This document shows, piece by piece, positions 1 to 7,805 of a DNA stretch of 27,356 bases; positions within the stretch are counted from its first letter, which is position 1, and every line of letters begins with the position of its first letter. The notes under the pieces are model-generated. The model saw only the letters and a program-made list of their open reading frames with translations. It ran no database searches and had not been told where the DNA came from. The DNA is from Lachnospiraceae bacterium (lineage in GTDB: Bacteria; Bacillota; Clostridia; Lachnospirales; Lachnospiraceae), in NCBI GenBank assembly GCA_900771995.1, contig CAAGQC010000068.1, positions 1-27,356 on the forward strand, given 5' to 3'. The translations under genes were made by a program, and so were the position numbers.

Positions 1-567
1 AAAGACGATCTGGCGGCGCAGGGTGTGACCATGGATCAGATGGGAAAACGCTTTAAATTCATCCATTTAAACGGCGCCCATGCCCCTTTTGTCTATGACA
101 GGGATGTGAATTATATCGGCGTGGAACAGGGATCCTACCGTCAAAGCATGGAGGCTTCGATTACACTGGCCGCTGCATATATCCGGGCGCTGAAACAGAG
201 CGGTGCCTATGAGAATACTTCCCTGATCGTTATGGCGGATCACGGCTATAACGGAATAGGGGAAAAGGAAGAAGACTTCCTGCGGCAGGCGGCACTGCTT
301 CTGGTCAAAGGAAGAGGGGAACAGCATGACACCATGCAGATCTCCGAGGCTCCCATCAGTTACGAAGATCTGCAGACAGCCTACGTCAGACTGTTAGACG
401 GAGCACAGAGCGACAGTGTGTTCGACTGGAAAGAAGGAGACGTAAGAGAGCGCAGATTCCTGGAATATACTCCGGGAGACGATGGACATATGGTAGAGTA
501 CCTTCAGAAGGGACATGCCCAGGATATGAGCACCATGATACCGACGGGAAGAGTATATGACAGATAA
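1..567 (+). CDS. Sulfatase/alkaline-phosphatase-superfamily membrane enzyme, C-terminal part (5' truncated by window)
   Basis: The reading frame is open from base 1, so only the last 188 residues or so of a longer protein are visible. It contains the IHLNGAH segment and the MADHG metal-binding motif typical of the C-terminal half of sulfatase/LTA-synthase-like enzymes. Its sequence is roughly two-thirds identical to the C-terminal third of the next gene, so the two are tandem paralogues, 35 bp apart and probably co-transcribed. By analogy with the complete neighbour it is expected to have N-terminal membrane helices and an extracytoplasmic catalytic domain acting on phosphate- or sulfate-bearing surface polymers. 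The substrate cannot be told from sequence. The upstream start lies outside the window. Confidence 0.8.
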   Translation, partial: KDDLAAQGVTMDQMGKRFKFIHLNGAHAPFVYDRDVNYIGVEQGSYRQSMEASITLAAAYIRALKQSGAYENTSLIVMADHGYNGIGEKEEDFLRQAALLLVKGRGEQHDTMQISEAPISYEDLQTAYVRLLDGAQSDSVFDWKEGDVRERRFLEYTPGDDGHMVEYLQKGHAQDMSTMIPTGRVYDR

Positions 568-602
568 CAGAGAACGAAAACAGACAAAAAGGACAGAAGA
601 AA

Positions 603-2279
603 ATGAAGAAAGATAAGAAAAACAGAAAAATAACGAGACAACAGTTGCTCCCGGGAATATTGATCTCCGTGGCCATCAGTTATATATTGCTTCTGTATGC
701 GCCAGTGGAATTATATTGCAGTAACCTGGATGAATTCTGGTTCGATTTCGGCGTGCTGATCCGGCTGGCCCTTGGAATGTTCGCCATTGGGACTCTGGTT
801 CTGGCGGCGATATATACGCTTCTTTTGTGGATCCATCCCATTCTGTACAAAATCGGTCTGGCGGGAGGCCTGATCCTGTTCCTATGTTCCTATGTGCAGG
901 GAGAATTCCTGATAAACGGCCTGCCGGTGTTAGACGGAACGACACTGGACTGGAACGCTTATCCGGAACTGCGAAGGGGGTCCCTGATCCTGTGGGCAGT
1001 GGTGATCCTCCTTATAGTGGTATTGGTGATCGCACTCCGGAAGAAAAAGCAGATGTTTGAAAATGTACTGATGTTTATCAGCGGATGCATGACACTGATG
1101 CTTCTGGTGACTATGGTAAGCACCATCATGACCAAAGGAATGAGTAAGCCCCAGAGTCAGTTATATGTAACGGAAAAAGAAGAATTCAACATGTCCGAGG
1201 ACGAGAATTTTGTGATCCTGGTGCTGGATACGCTGGATGCCAGAGAGTTTTCCTCCCTTTTGGAAGAACATCCGGAATACCGGGAGATCTTTGCGGACTT
1301 TACCTATTTTGAAAATACCACGGGAGCCTATGCCTGCACCCGGGATTCAATTCCCTTCATCTTAAGCGGAGACTGGTATGAGGAAGACGAACCTTTTGTG
1401 GATTATGTGAACAGGGTGTATACGCAGGCACCGCTGTTTGCGGAACTGGAACAGAGGGGCTACCGGCTGAATCTGTACGAAGATCAGATGTATACCCAGG
1501 AAGAGTCCGTGATCACAAGATTTGAAAACGTGTTGAAGGCAGAATATAAAGTAAAGTCTTATCTGGGTCTGGCTGTACAGGAACTGAAACTGGTGGGTTA
1601 CCGCTATGCACCGTTTGATCTGAAGAGATTCTGTATGACAAGAAAAGCCGGATTTGACGAAGAGAATCAGGTGGAATGCGATTACAGAGGATATATCGCA
1701 GACAACGGTGTGTTCAAGGAAAATGTGAAGAATGCGGAAGTGACGACAGATTCCGGGAAACAGTTTAAATTCATCCATCTGGATGGTGCCCATACACCCT
1801 ATGTGTATGACAAGGATTGCAACCTGATCGATGAAAGTCTGGGAAGCTACCGCCAGAGTGTGGAAGCCTCCATTACCATCACGGCGCAATATCTGGAGAA
1901 ACTGAAAGAAAGCGGCGTGTACGATAATACTTCTCTGATCGTTATGGCGGATCACGGCTTCAACGGTCCCGGAGGAGAGGGATCCCTGTTACGGCAGTCA
2001 GCCATGCTTCTGATCAAAGGAAGAGGAGAACATCATGACACCATGGAAATCTCTCAGGCCCCCATCAGCTACGTGGATCTGCAGGATGCCTATGTCAGAC
2101 TGATGGATGGAGCGCAGAGCGGAGAGGTCTTCGACTGGAAGGAAGGAGACACCAGAGAACGCAGATTCTTAATGGATTCTCTGGGACAGGGGAATGAAAT
2201 GATGGAATACATCCAGACAGGGTATGCCCACGATATGACTACCATGATACCCACCGGCAGAGAATTCATCGGGAACTGA
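603..2279 (+). CDS. Membrane-anchored sulfatase/phosphotransferase-like protein
   Basis: A 558-residue protein with about five hydrophobic segments in the first 177 residues (near 17-37, 50-75, 84-100, 127-146 and 155-177), then an extracytoplasmic alkaline-phosphatase-superfamily domain. Visible catalytic-type elements are the LVLDTLDA strand (Asp209), a Thr in ACTRDSIP (Thr246) at the nucleophile position, IHLDGAH (His392, His397) and MADHG (Asp450-His451). A Thr nucleophile fits LTA-synthase or phosphoethanolamine-transferase-like enzymes better than true sulfatases, which need Cys/Ser in CxPSR. The likely role is transfer or hydrolysis of a phospho-substituent on a cell-envelope polymer; the exact substrate is unknown. 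The start is preceded by a GGACAGAAGA purine stretch. Its 3' end overlaps the convergent signal peptidase gene by 14 bp. Confidence 0.8.
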   Translation: MKKDKKNRKITRQQLLPGILISVAISYILLLYAPVELYCSNLDEFWFDFGVLIRLALGMFAIGTLVLAAIYTLLLWIHPILYKIGLAGGLILFLCSYVQGEFLINGLPVLDGTTLDWNAYPELRRGSLILWAVVILLIVVLVIALRKKKQMFENVLMFISGCMTLMLLVTMVSTIMTKGMSKPQSQLYVTEKEEFNMSEDENFVILVLDTLDAREFSSLLEEHPEYREIFADFTYFENTTGAYACTRDSIPFILSGDWYEEDEPFVDYVNRVYTQAPLFAELEQRGYRLNLYEDQMYTQEESVITRFENVLKAEYKVKSYLGLAVQELKLVGYRYAPFDLKRFCMTRKAGFDEENQVECDYRGYIADNGVFKENVKNAEVTTDSGKQFKFIHLDGAHTPYVYDKDCNLIDESLGSYRQSVEASITITAQYLEKLKESGVYDNTSLIVMADHGFNGPGGEGSLLRQSAMLLIKGRGEHHDTMEISQAPISYVDLQDAYVRLMDGAQSGEVFDWKEGDTRERRFLMDSLGQGNEMMEYIQTGYAHDMTTMIPTGREFIGN

Positions 2280-2769
2280 GACGGACGACAGGGAAGATGA
2301 CCTTCCCTGCAATCGTGGGGGCATAGATGATCCCCACCTCGTCGAACCGGCTGTCGATGCTATGGCTGCGGTTGTCGCCTAAGACAAAATATTCTCCCGG
2401 CTGAAGGGTGATGGGGGAAGCGGCATTGCCCGCATCTTCCATGGGAGAAAGGGACGCAGGCGTCGGGTTTGCTTCGCCGTTCACATAGAGAAGCCCCTCC
2501 GTGATCTGTACGGTATCTCCCGGCAGAGCAACGATGCGCTTGATAATATCGCGGCCTAAGTCCTCTCTGCGGATGACCACAACGTCTCCGTAGTCCAGAT
2601 CCTCTGGCAGACCGAATTTCCGCAGCAGGACCGGCTGACCGGAAGCGTAGGAGGGCTCCATGGAGGGACCGCTTATGAAATACAGCTGTACCACATAATG
2701 GGACAGAAGATAACAGATACAGCCGGTAAGTATTATAAAAAGAAGATAAGAACAGGTTCTGCGGTTCAT
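2266..2769 (-). CDS. lepB: Signal peptidase I
   Basis: A 167-residue type I signal peptidase that removes signal peptides from exported proteins at the outer face of the membrane. It has one N-terminal membrane helix (residues 7-28), the catalytic Ser36 in SGPSMEPSY, the general-base Lys77 in DIIKRIVALPGD, and the GDNRSHSIDSR box near the C terminus, in the expected order and at the size of Gram-positive Sip-type enzymes. I chose the ATG at 2769 (MNRRTC) because AAAGGA lies 5 nt upstream. An in-frame TTG 24 bp further out has no comparable site. The gene is convergent with, and overlaps by 14 bp, the sulfatase-like gene, and is divergent from the flavodoxin gene. Confidence 0.93.
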   Translation of the reverse strand: MNRRTCSYLLFIILTGCICYLLSHYVVQLYFISGPSMEPSYASGQPVLLRKFGLPEDLDYGDVVVIRREDLGRDIIKRIVALPGDTVQITEGLLYVNGEANPTPASLSPMEDAGNAASPITLQPGEYFVLGDNRSHSIDSRFDEVGIIYAPTIAGKVIFPVVRLSSR

Positions 2770-2825
2770 AGAATTCCTTTCCCAAAAAGTCAATGAAGAG
2801 GTCGATTATGAATTGCAATGGTTAA

Positions 2826-2854
2826 TTGCTATATCAGACAGCATAACATATTTT
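2826..2854 (+). promoter_or_regulatory. Possible promoter for flavoprotein gene
   Basis: TTGCTA and TATTTT hexamers are separated by 17 bp in the 156-bp divergent intergenic region between lepB and the flavoprotein gene. Each hexamer matches the sigma-A consensus at four of six positions, so this is only a candidate. Confidence 0.3.
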
Positions 2855-2925
2855 ACCCGACAGAGCCAGAAAAGATAAATAAGAGAAAACAAAAAGAGAA
2901 ATAAAAGAGAAAAAGAGGAAGCAAA

Positions 2926-3546
2926 ATGAAAGTATTACTGGTAAACGGAAGCGGACATGCGAAGGGATGTACCTACACAGCACTGGAAGAAGTTGCCGGG
3001 GCACTGGAGAAATGTGGCATTGAGACAGAGATCATTCAGGTGGGAACACAGCCCATTGCCGGATGTATCGGCTGCGGTGCCTGCTTAAAGACCGGAAAAT
3101 GTTTCCGGGAGGACGGCGTGAATGAGTTCGTGGAAAAGGCGAAGACCGCAGACGGCTTTGTCTTCGGCTCCCCGGTACATTATGCTTCGGCTTCCGGCAT
3201 GATCACTTCTTTCCTGGATCGTGCTTTTTACGGCAAGAGCGCACTGTTCCAGGGAAAGCCCGGTGCCTGCATCGTAAGCTGCAGACGTGGTGGTGCTTCC
3301 GCTGCTTTTGACCAGCTGAACAAATATTTTACCATCAACTGTATGCCGGTGGTATCCAGCCAGTACTGGAATCAGGTACACGGCAATACCCCCGAAGAGG
3401 TAAAACAGGATCTGGAAGGCATGCAGACTATGCGCACCCTGGGAAACAACATGGCATGGCTGTTAAAGTGCATCGCGGCAGGAAAAGCCGTCGGTGTGGA
3501 GTTCCCGGAGAGAGAACCGGCGCAGAAGACCAACTTTATTCGATAA
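2926..3546 (+). CDS. NADPH-dependent FMN reductase / iron-sulfur flavoprotein-like
   Basis: A 206-residue cytoplasmic flavodoxin-fold protein. The N terminus MKVLLVNGSG is the usual beta strand plus phosphate loop for FMN. It is followed by a Cys cluster C47-x2-C50-x2-C53-x5-C59, which matches the compact Fe-S motif of the archaeal/clostridial iron-sulfur flavoprotein family. The GSPVHYAS segment (about residues 80-87) is the second FMN loop. Such proteins are thought to shuttle electrons to unknown acceptors; the partner here is unknown. The ribosome-binding site AGAGGAAG sits just before the ATG. The first gene of the rightward housekeeping run follows 16 bp downstream. Confidence 0.85.
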   Translation: MKVLLVNGSGHAKGCTYTALEEVAGALEKCGIETEIIQVGTQPIAGCIGCGACLKTGKCFREDGVNEFVEKAKTADGFVFGSPVHYASASGMITSFLDRAFYGKSALFQGKPGACIVSCRRGGASAAFDQLNKYFTINCMPVVSSQYWNQVHGNTPEEVKQDLEGMQTMRTLGNNMAWLLKCIAAGKAVGVEFPEREPAQKTNFIR

Positions 3547-3562
3547 GGAGATATGTGGTATT

Positions 3563-4111
3563 ATGGCAGAGTGGAACGGATTGGGAAGATATCCGGAAGA
3601 CGCGGAAGTAAATGACCGCCCGGAAGCGGGTACCTTACTGGCCTATGTGGACGGAAGCTATCAGCATGCGCTGCAAAAATATGGCTTCGGCTGTATCTTT
3701 ATCCTTCCCGACGGACGGATCTATACGGAATACGGCAACGGCGACAATCCGGACTCTCTGAAACAGCGGAATGTCTCCGGGGAGATGCTGGGAGCCATGT
3801 ATGCGGTGCGGTTTGCCTTAAACAGCGGGTTTACGGCTATTGAGATCCGCTATGACTACGAAGGCATTGAAAAATGGGTCACCGGAGCCTGGAAGAGCAA
3901 GAATGATCTGACAAAAAAATATGCCCAGACCATGCGGGGCTGGGGACAGAAGATCCGGATCCGTTTTACCAAGGTCCCGGCCCATTCCAAGGTAAAATAC
4001 AACGAACTGGCGGATGAGACGGCAAAGCTGGGCGTGGCCAACGGAAACGGGATCCCCAAGGTCAAAAGTCTCAGCGATTTCGAAGCAGCCGACCGCACAG
4101 AGGAGAAGTAG
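3563..4111 (+). CDS. Ribonuclease H family protein
   Basis: A 182-residue RNase HI-type enzyme that cleaves the RNA strand of RNA-DNA hybrids. All four acidic active-site residues are visible: Asp30 in AYVDGS, Glu74 in SGEMLGA, Asp98 in RYDYEGI and Asp151 in NELADETAK, with the loop His141 (PAHSK). It lacks the separate N-terminal hybrid-binding domain seen in some Firmicute RNases H, although the first 24 residues are an extra tail. The start is taken as ATG 3563. AAGGAG lies 12 nt upstream, a little far, but upstream in-frame candidates are inside the previous gene. Its stop codon is separated by one base from the next start, implying translational coupling. Confidence 0.9.
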   Translation: MAEWNGLGRYPEDAEVNDRPEAGTLLAYVDGSYQHALQKYGFGCIFILPDGRIYTEYGNGDNPDSLKQRNVSGEMLGAMYAVRFALNSGFTAIEIRYDYEGIEKWVTGAWKSKNDLTKKYAQTMRGWGQKIRIRFTKVPAHSKVKYNELADETAKLGVANGNGIPKVKSLSDFEAADRTEEK

Positions 4112-4112
4112 C

Positions 4113-4835
4113 ATGCGTCTGAACAAATATCTGGCACAGTGCGGTGTATGTTCCCGGAGAGATGCGGATAAGCTGATCGAACAGGGAAAAGTGCTGGTCA
4201 ACGGCCAGGTGGCCGGAATGGGACAGCAGGTGGAAGAGACAGACACCGTACGGGTAGGAAAAAAGGTATTACAGGGGAAACAGACCCGTAAGGTACTGGC
4301 ATTTTACAAGCCCGTCGACGTGACCTGTACGGAGAGAGATCCCCATGCAGAAAAAAAGATCATGGATATGATCCACTATCCGGAGCGGCTGACCTATGCG
4401 GGACGGCTGGATAAAGATTCCGAGGGTCTGCTTATCCTGACCAACGACGGAGATCTGATCAATGCCATGATGCGGGGAGCCAACCGCCATGAAAAAGAGT
4501 ACCTTGTAAAGACAGACAAAGAAATAACACCTGATTTTTTGGAGAAAATGGCGAAGGGTATTTATTTAAAAGATCTGGACATCACTACAAGAGAGTGTAA
4601 GGTAGAAAAGATCGGAAAATTCACCTTCCGTATCATACTGACCCAGGGAGTCAACAGACAGATCCGGCGTATGTGCGAGGCCTGCGGATATAGGGTAAAA
4701 GCACTGAAAAGGATCCGGGTAATGAACGTCTTACTGGGAGATCTGAAGCCCGGAGCATGGCGGGAGGTCACCGGAGAGGAACTGGACAAACTTCTGGAAA
4801 AGACCGGAATGTTAAATCGTAATGAAAATAGATAA
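4113..4835 (+). CDS. rluF: rRNA pseudouridine synthase, RluF-type
   Basis: A 240-residue RsuA/RluB/RluE/RluF-family enzyme that isomerises a uridine in 23S rRNA. An S4 RNA-binding domain (about residues 1-50, MRLNKYLAQCG) is followed by the catalytic domain with the conserved Asp100 in AGRLDKDSEGLL. The C-terminal signature VNRQIRRMCEACGY followed by RIRVMNV resembles E. coli RluF more than RsuA or RluB, so the likely target is the U2604 region. Subfamily assignment is from recall and less certain than the family. The ATG is one base after the RNase H stop and uses the AGGAGA within the preceding gene's end, so the two genes are coupled. Confidence 0.88.
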   Translation: MRLNKYLAQCGVCSRRDADKLIEQGKVLVNGQVAGMGQQVEETDTVRVGKKVLQGKQTRKVLAFYKPVDVTCTERDPHAEKKIMDMIHYPERLTYAGRLDKDSEGLLILTNDGDLINAMMRGANRHEKEYLVKTDKEITPDFLEKMAKGIYLKDLDITTRECKVEKIGKFTFRIILTQGVNRQIRRMCEACGYRVKALKRIRVMNVLLGDLKPGAWREVTGEELDKLLEKTGMLNRNENR

Positions 4836-4850
4836 AGGCAGGAACACAAG

Positions 4851-6824
4851 ATGCAGTCTTCCAAAATAGACCGGATCAAAGATCTGGTACAACAACTGAA
4901 TGCGGCTTCGGAAAGCTATTATGCCAAAGACCGGGAGATCATGAGCAACTATGAATACGATAAGCTCTATGACGAACTGGTGGAACTGGAAAAGGAGACA
5001 GGTGTTACGTTGGCCAACAGCCCCACGGTAACTGTGGGCTATGAGGCCGTGGACGAGCTTCCCAAGGAGCGTCACGAGAGTCCCATGCTGTCTCTGGGCA
5101 AGACCAAAAGCCGGGAAGAACTGAGGGACTGGCTGCAAGGGAATCCTGCACTTCTCAGCTGGAAACTGGACGGTCTTACCATTGTTCTGACGTATCGTGA
5201 AGGAAAACTTGCAAAAGCGGTTACCCGGGGAAATGGCGAGATTGGCGAAGTCATTACCAATAACGCCCGTACTTTTAAGAATCTTCCATTGAATATTTCC
5301 TATACCGGAGAACTGATCCTCCGGGGAGAAGCGGTGATCACTTACAGCGATTTCGAGAAGATCAACGGTCAGATCACGGATGTGGATGCCAGATACAAGA
5401 ATCCCCGGAACCTCTGCAGCGGTTCGGTACGACAGCTGAACAATGAGATCACGGCAAAGCGTAACGTGCGATTTTATGCTTTTACTCTGGTAAAGGCGGA
5501 TGGTGTGGATTTCCACGATTCCAAGGAAGCCCAGTTTGCCTTTTTGCAGGAGCAGGGATTCGCAGTGGTGGAGCATGTGGCGGTAACAGAAGAGAACATT
5601 CTGTCGGCCATTGAAGATTTTGAACATAAGATCGAACACTATGATATTCCTTCCGACGGACTGGTACTTACTTATGACAGCATCAGCTACGGCCAGTCCC
5701 TGGGCAGAACGGCAAAGTTCCCCAGAGATTCCATCGCTTTCAAATGGGCGGATGAACTGCGGGAGACCACATTAAAAGAGATCGAGTGGAGCGCCAGTCG
5801 TACCGGCCTGATCAACCCTGTGGCCATCTTCGAACCGGTGGAGCTGGAGGGCACCACGGTCAGCCGTGCTTCCGTGCATAATATCAGTATTCTGAGGGGA
5901 CTTCGTCTGGGAATCGGTGATCATATCACAGTCTACAAGGCCAACATGATCATTCCTCAGATCGCGGAGAATCTGACCGGCAGCGACAATGTGGAGATCC
6001 CGAAGGTATGTCCGGTCTGCGGGCAGCCCACCGAGATCCGGCAGATGAACGAAGTACAGTCCCTGTACTGCACCAATGAAAAATGCCCGGCCAAGGAGAT
6101 CAAGGCCTACACCCTGTTCGTCAGCAGAGATGCGCTGAACATCGACGGCCTCTCCGAGGCCACACTGGAGAAGCTGATCGATCAGGGATTTATCCATGAA
6201 TATGCGGATCTGTTCCGGCTGGACCGTTATAAAGAGGTCATTACCGAAATGGAAGGCTTCGGGGAGAAATCCTATCAGAATATGATGGACAGCATCGAGA
6301 CCGCACGCCATACCACGTTGCCCCGACTGATCTACGGCCTGGGAATCGCGAACATCGGTGTGGCCAATGCCAAGATGCTGTGCCGTTATTTTGACTATGA
6401 TCTGGAACAGATGCAGACGGCGGATGTGGAGACCTTAAGTGCCATTCCCGGTGTGGGAGAAGTGATCGCGTCCGCGTTTGTGGACTATATGAGAGATCCG
6501 GAGAATCTGGAAAAGATCGCCCATTTAAAGGAGATCCTGACCATAGAGGTTCCACAGATCGATGAGAACAGCCAGACATTAGCCGGTCTGACTTTCGTGG
6601 TGACGGGAAGCCTGAACCACTACGCCAGCCGCAATGATTTAAAGGAAGTTATCGAGGAGAAGGGCGGTAAGGTGACCGGAAGCGTCACCGGCAAGACCAC
6701 CTGTCTCATTAACAACGATATCACCTCGACTTCTTCCAAGAATAAGAAAGCTAAGGAACTGCAGGTCCCCATTCTGACAGAAGAGGAATTCCTGAGCACC
6801 TATAATATCCCTTACGAGGAATAA
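4851..6824 (+). CDS. ligA: NAD-dependent DNA ligase (divergent variant)
   Basis: A 657-residue LigA that seals nicks in DNA using NAD+. Domain order is complete: Ia (about 1-65), adenylation (about 66-312) with nucleophile Lys105 in SWKLDG, OB fold (about 313-385), four-cysteine zinc finger (Cys387, 390, 407, 412), helix-hairpin-helix repeats (about 425-570) and C-terminal BRCT (about 578-657). Several positions usually invariant are changed. The residue two before the nucleophile Lys is Ser103 instead of Glu. The TRGDG motif is TRGNG. The SDGLVLT box has Thr274 where a Lys is expected. The Ia His and Asp are replaced by Tyr24 and Asn33. Lys298 (AFKW), Asp107 and the PRN motif are retained. 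I recall similar proteins from other Lachnospiraceae, so this is probably a clade variant and not a pseudogene. Confidence 0.92.
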   Translation: MQSSKIDRIKDLVQQLNAASESYYAKDREIMSNYEYDKLYDELVELEKETGVTLANSPTVTVGYEAVDELPKERHESPMLSLGKTKSREELRDWLQGNPALLSWKLDGLTIVLTYREGKLAKAVTRGNGEIGEVITNNARTFKNLPLNISYTGELILRGEAVITYSDFEKINGQITDVDARYKNPRNLCSGSVRQLNNEITAKRNVRFYAFTLVKADGVDFHDSKEAQFAFLQEQGFAVVEHVAVTEENILSAIEDFEHKIEHYDIPSDGLVLTYDSISYGQSLGRTAKFPRDSIAFKWADELRETTLKEIEWSASRTGLINPVAIFEPVELEGTTVSRASVHNISILRGLRLGIGDHITVYKANMIIPQIAENLTGSDNVEIPKVCPVCGQPTEIRQMNEVQSLYCTNEKCPAKEIKAYTLFVSRDALNIDGLSEATLEKLIDQGFIHEYADLFRLDRYKEVITEMEGFGEKSYQNMMDSIETARHTTLPRLIYGLGIANIGVANAKMLCRYFDYDLEQMQTADVETLSAIPGVGEVIASAFVDYMRDPENLEKIAHLKEILTIEVPQIDENSQTLAGLTFVVTGSLNHYASRNDLKEVIEEKGGKVTGSVTGKTTCLINNDITSTSSKNKKAKELQVPILTEEEFLSTYNIPYEE

Positions 6825-6849
6825 GCAAAGATACCCGGAGGAAAATAAA

Positions 6850-7767
6850 ATGCCTATCAAAACACAAAATGATCTGCCTGCCAAAGAGATACTGGAAAAT
6901 GAAAATATATTCGTCATGGACGAATTCCGTGCGGTACATCAGGATATGCGTCCGCTGCAGGTGCTGATCTTAAACAACATGCCGGTGAAGCAGGACACAG
7001 AGTTACAGCTGCTGCGGGCATTATCCAATACACCACTGCAGGTGGATGTGACTTTCATGAACACCAAGACCCATGTGTCACTGAACACCCCCGCCAGCCA
7101 TCTGAATAAATTCTACACCACCTTCGATGAGATCAAGGACCGCAAATTCGACGGCCTGATCGTCACCGGGGCGCCGGTGGAGGATATCACTTTTGAGGAA
7201 GTGGACTACTGGGACGAGACCTGTAAGATTTTCGACTGGGCGGAGACCCATGTGACCTCCACCTTACATATCTGCTGGGCGGCCCAGGCGGGATTCTATC
7301 ATTACTACGGTATTAACAAGAGACAGCTGCCCCAGAAGCTGTTCGGCGTCTATGCCCATAAGGTGTCTAACCGTAAGGTGCCGCTGGTGCGGGGCTTTGA
7401 CGATATTTTCATGGCGCCCCACAGCCGTCACACCGAGACTCCCTCCGAGGCCATCCATGCCTGTAAGGAACTGACCATTCTGGCAGAATCCGAGAAGGCC
7501 GGAGTATTCCTGGCCATCGCAGAAGAGGGCAGGAAGATATTCGTGGCGGGCCATCCGGAGTATGACCGCTATACCCTGAACAACGAGTATCACAGAGACC
7601 TGGACAAGGGACTGCCCATCCAGATCCCCTATAATTATTATCCGGAGGACGATCCACAGCAGAGACCTCTGTTACAGTGGAGATCCCATTGCAACAATCT
7701 TTACAGTAACTGGTTAAATTACTACGTATATCAGGCAACCCCTTACGATCTTGCCCAGATCCAATAG
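6850..7767 (+). CDS. metA: Homoserine O-acetyltransferase (MetA family)
   Basis: A 305-residue cytoplasmic enzyme that acylates L-homoserine, the entry step to methionine. The catalytic Cys142 (HICWAAQAG), His235 and Glu237 (GHPEYDR) fall exactly at family numbering. Position 111 is Glu (GAPVE). In this family Glu111 is associated with acetyl-CoA use, whereas Gly111 in E. coli goes with succinyl-CoA. The enzyme is therefore annotated as acetyltransferase despite the usual succinyltransferase label. The start ATG has CGGAGGAAA a few bases upstream. It follows ligA by 25 bp and precedes the phosphonate cluster by 38 bp, so read-through between the two groups is possible. Confidence 0.93.
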   Translation: MPIKTQNDLPAKEILENENIFVMDEFRAVHQDMRPLQVLILNNMPVKQDTELQLLRALSNTPLQVDVTFMNTKTHVSLNTPASHLNKFYTTFDEIKDRKFDGLIVTGAPVEDITFEEVDYWDETCKIFDWAETHVTSTLHICWAAQAGFYHYYGINKRQLPQKLFGVYAHKVSNRKVPLVRGFDDIFMAPHSRHTETPSEAIHACKELTILAESEKAGVFLAIAEEGRKIFVAGHPEYDRYTLNNEYHRDLDKGLPIQIPYNYYPEDDPQQRPLLQWRSHCNNLYSNWLNYYVYQATPYDLAQIQ

Positions 7768-7805
7768 GCCGGGAACAGGAAGGGAAAACAGAAAGGAAGC
7801 GCAAG

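Noticed and set aside
1362..1955. Open frame antisense to the sulfatase-like gene
   Set aside because: It mirrors the conserved catalytic region, and an equivalent antisense frame appears opposite the paralogue (67-327), as expected from shared codons.
4812..5639. Open frame of 275 codons antisense to ligA
   Set aside because: It overlaps the conserved N-terminal and adenylation domains of LigA, has no motif of its own and no promoter.
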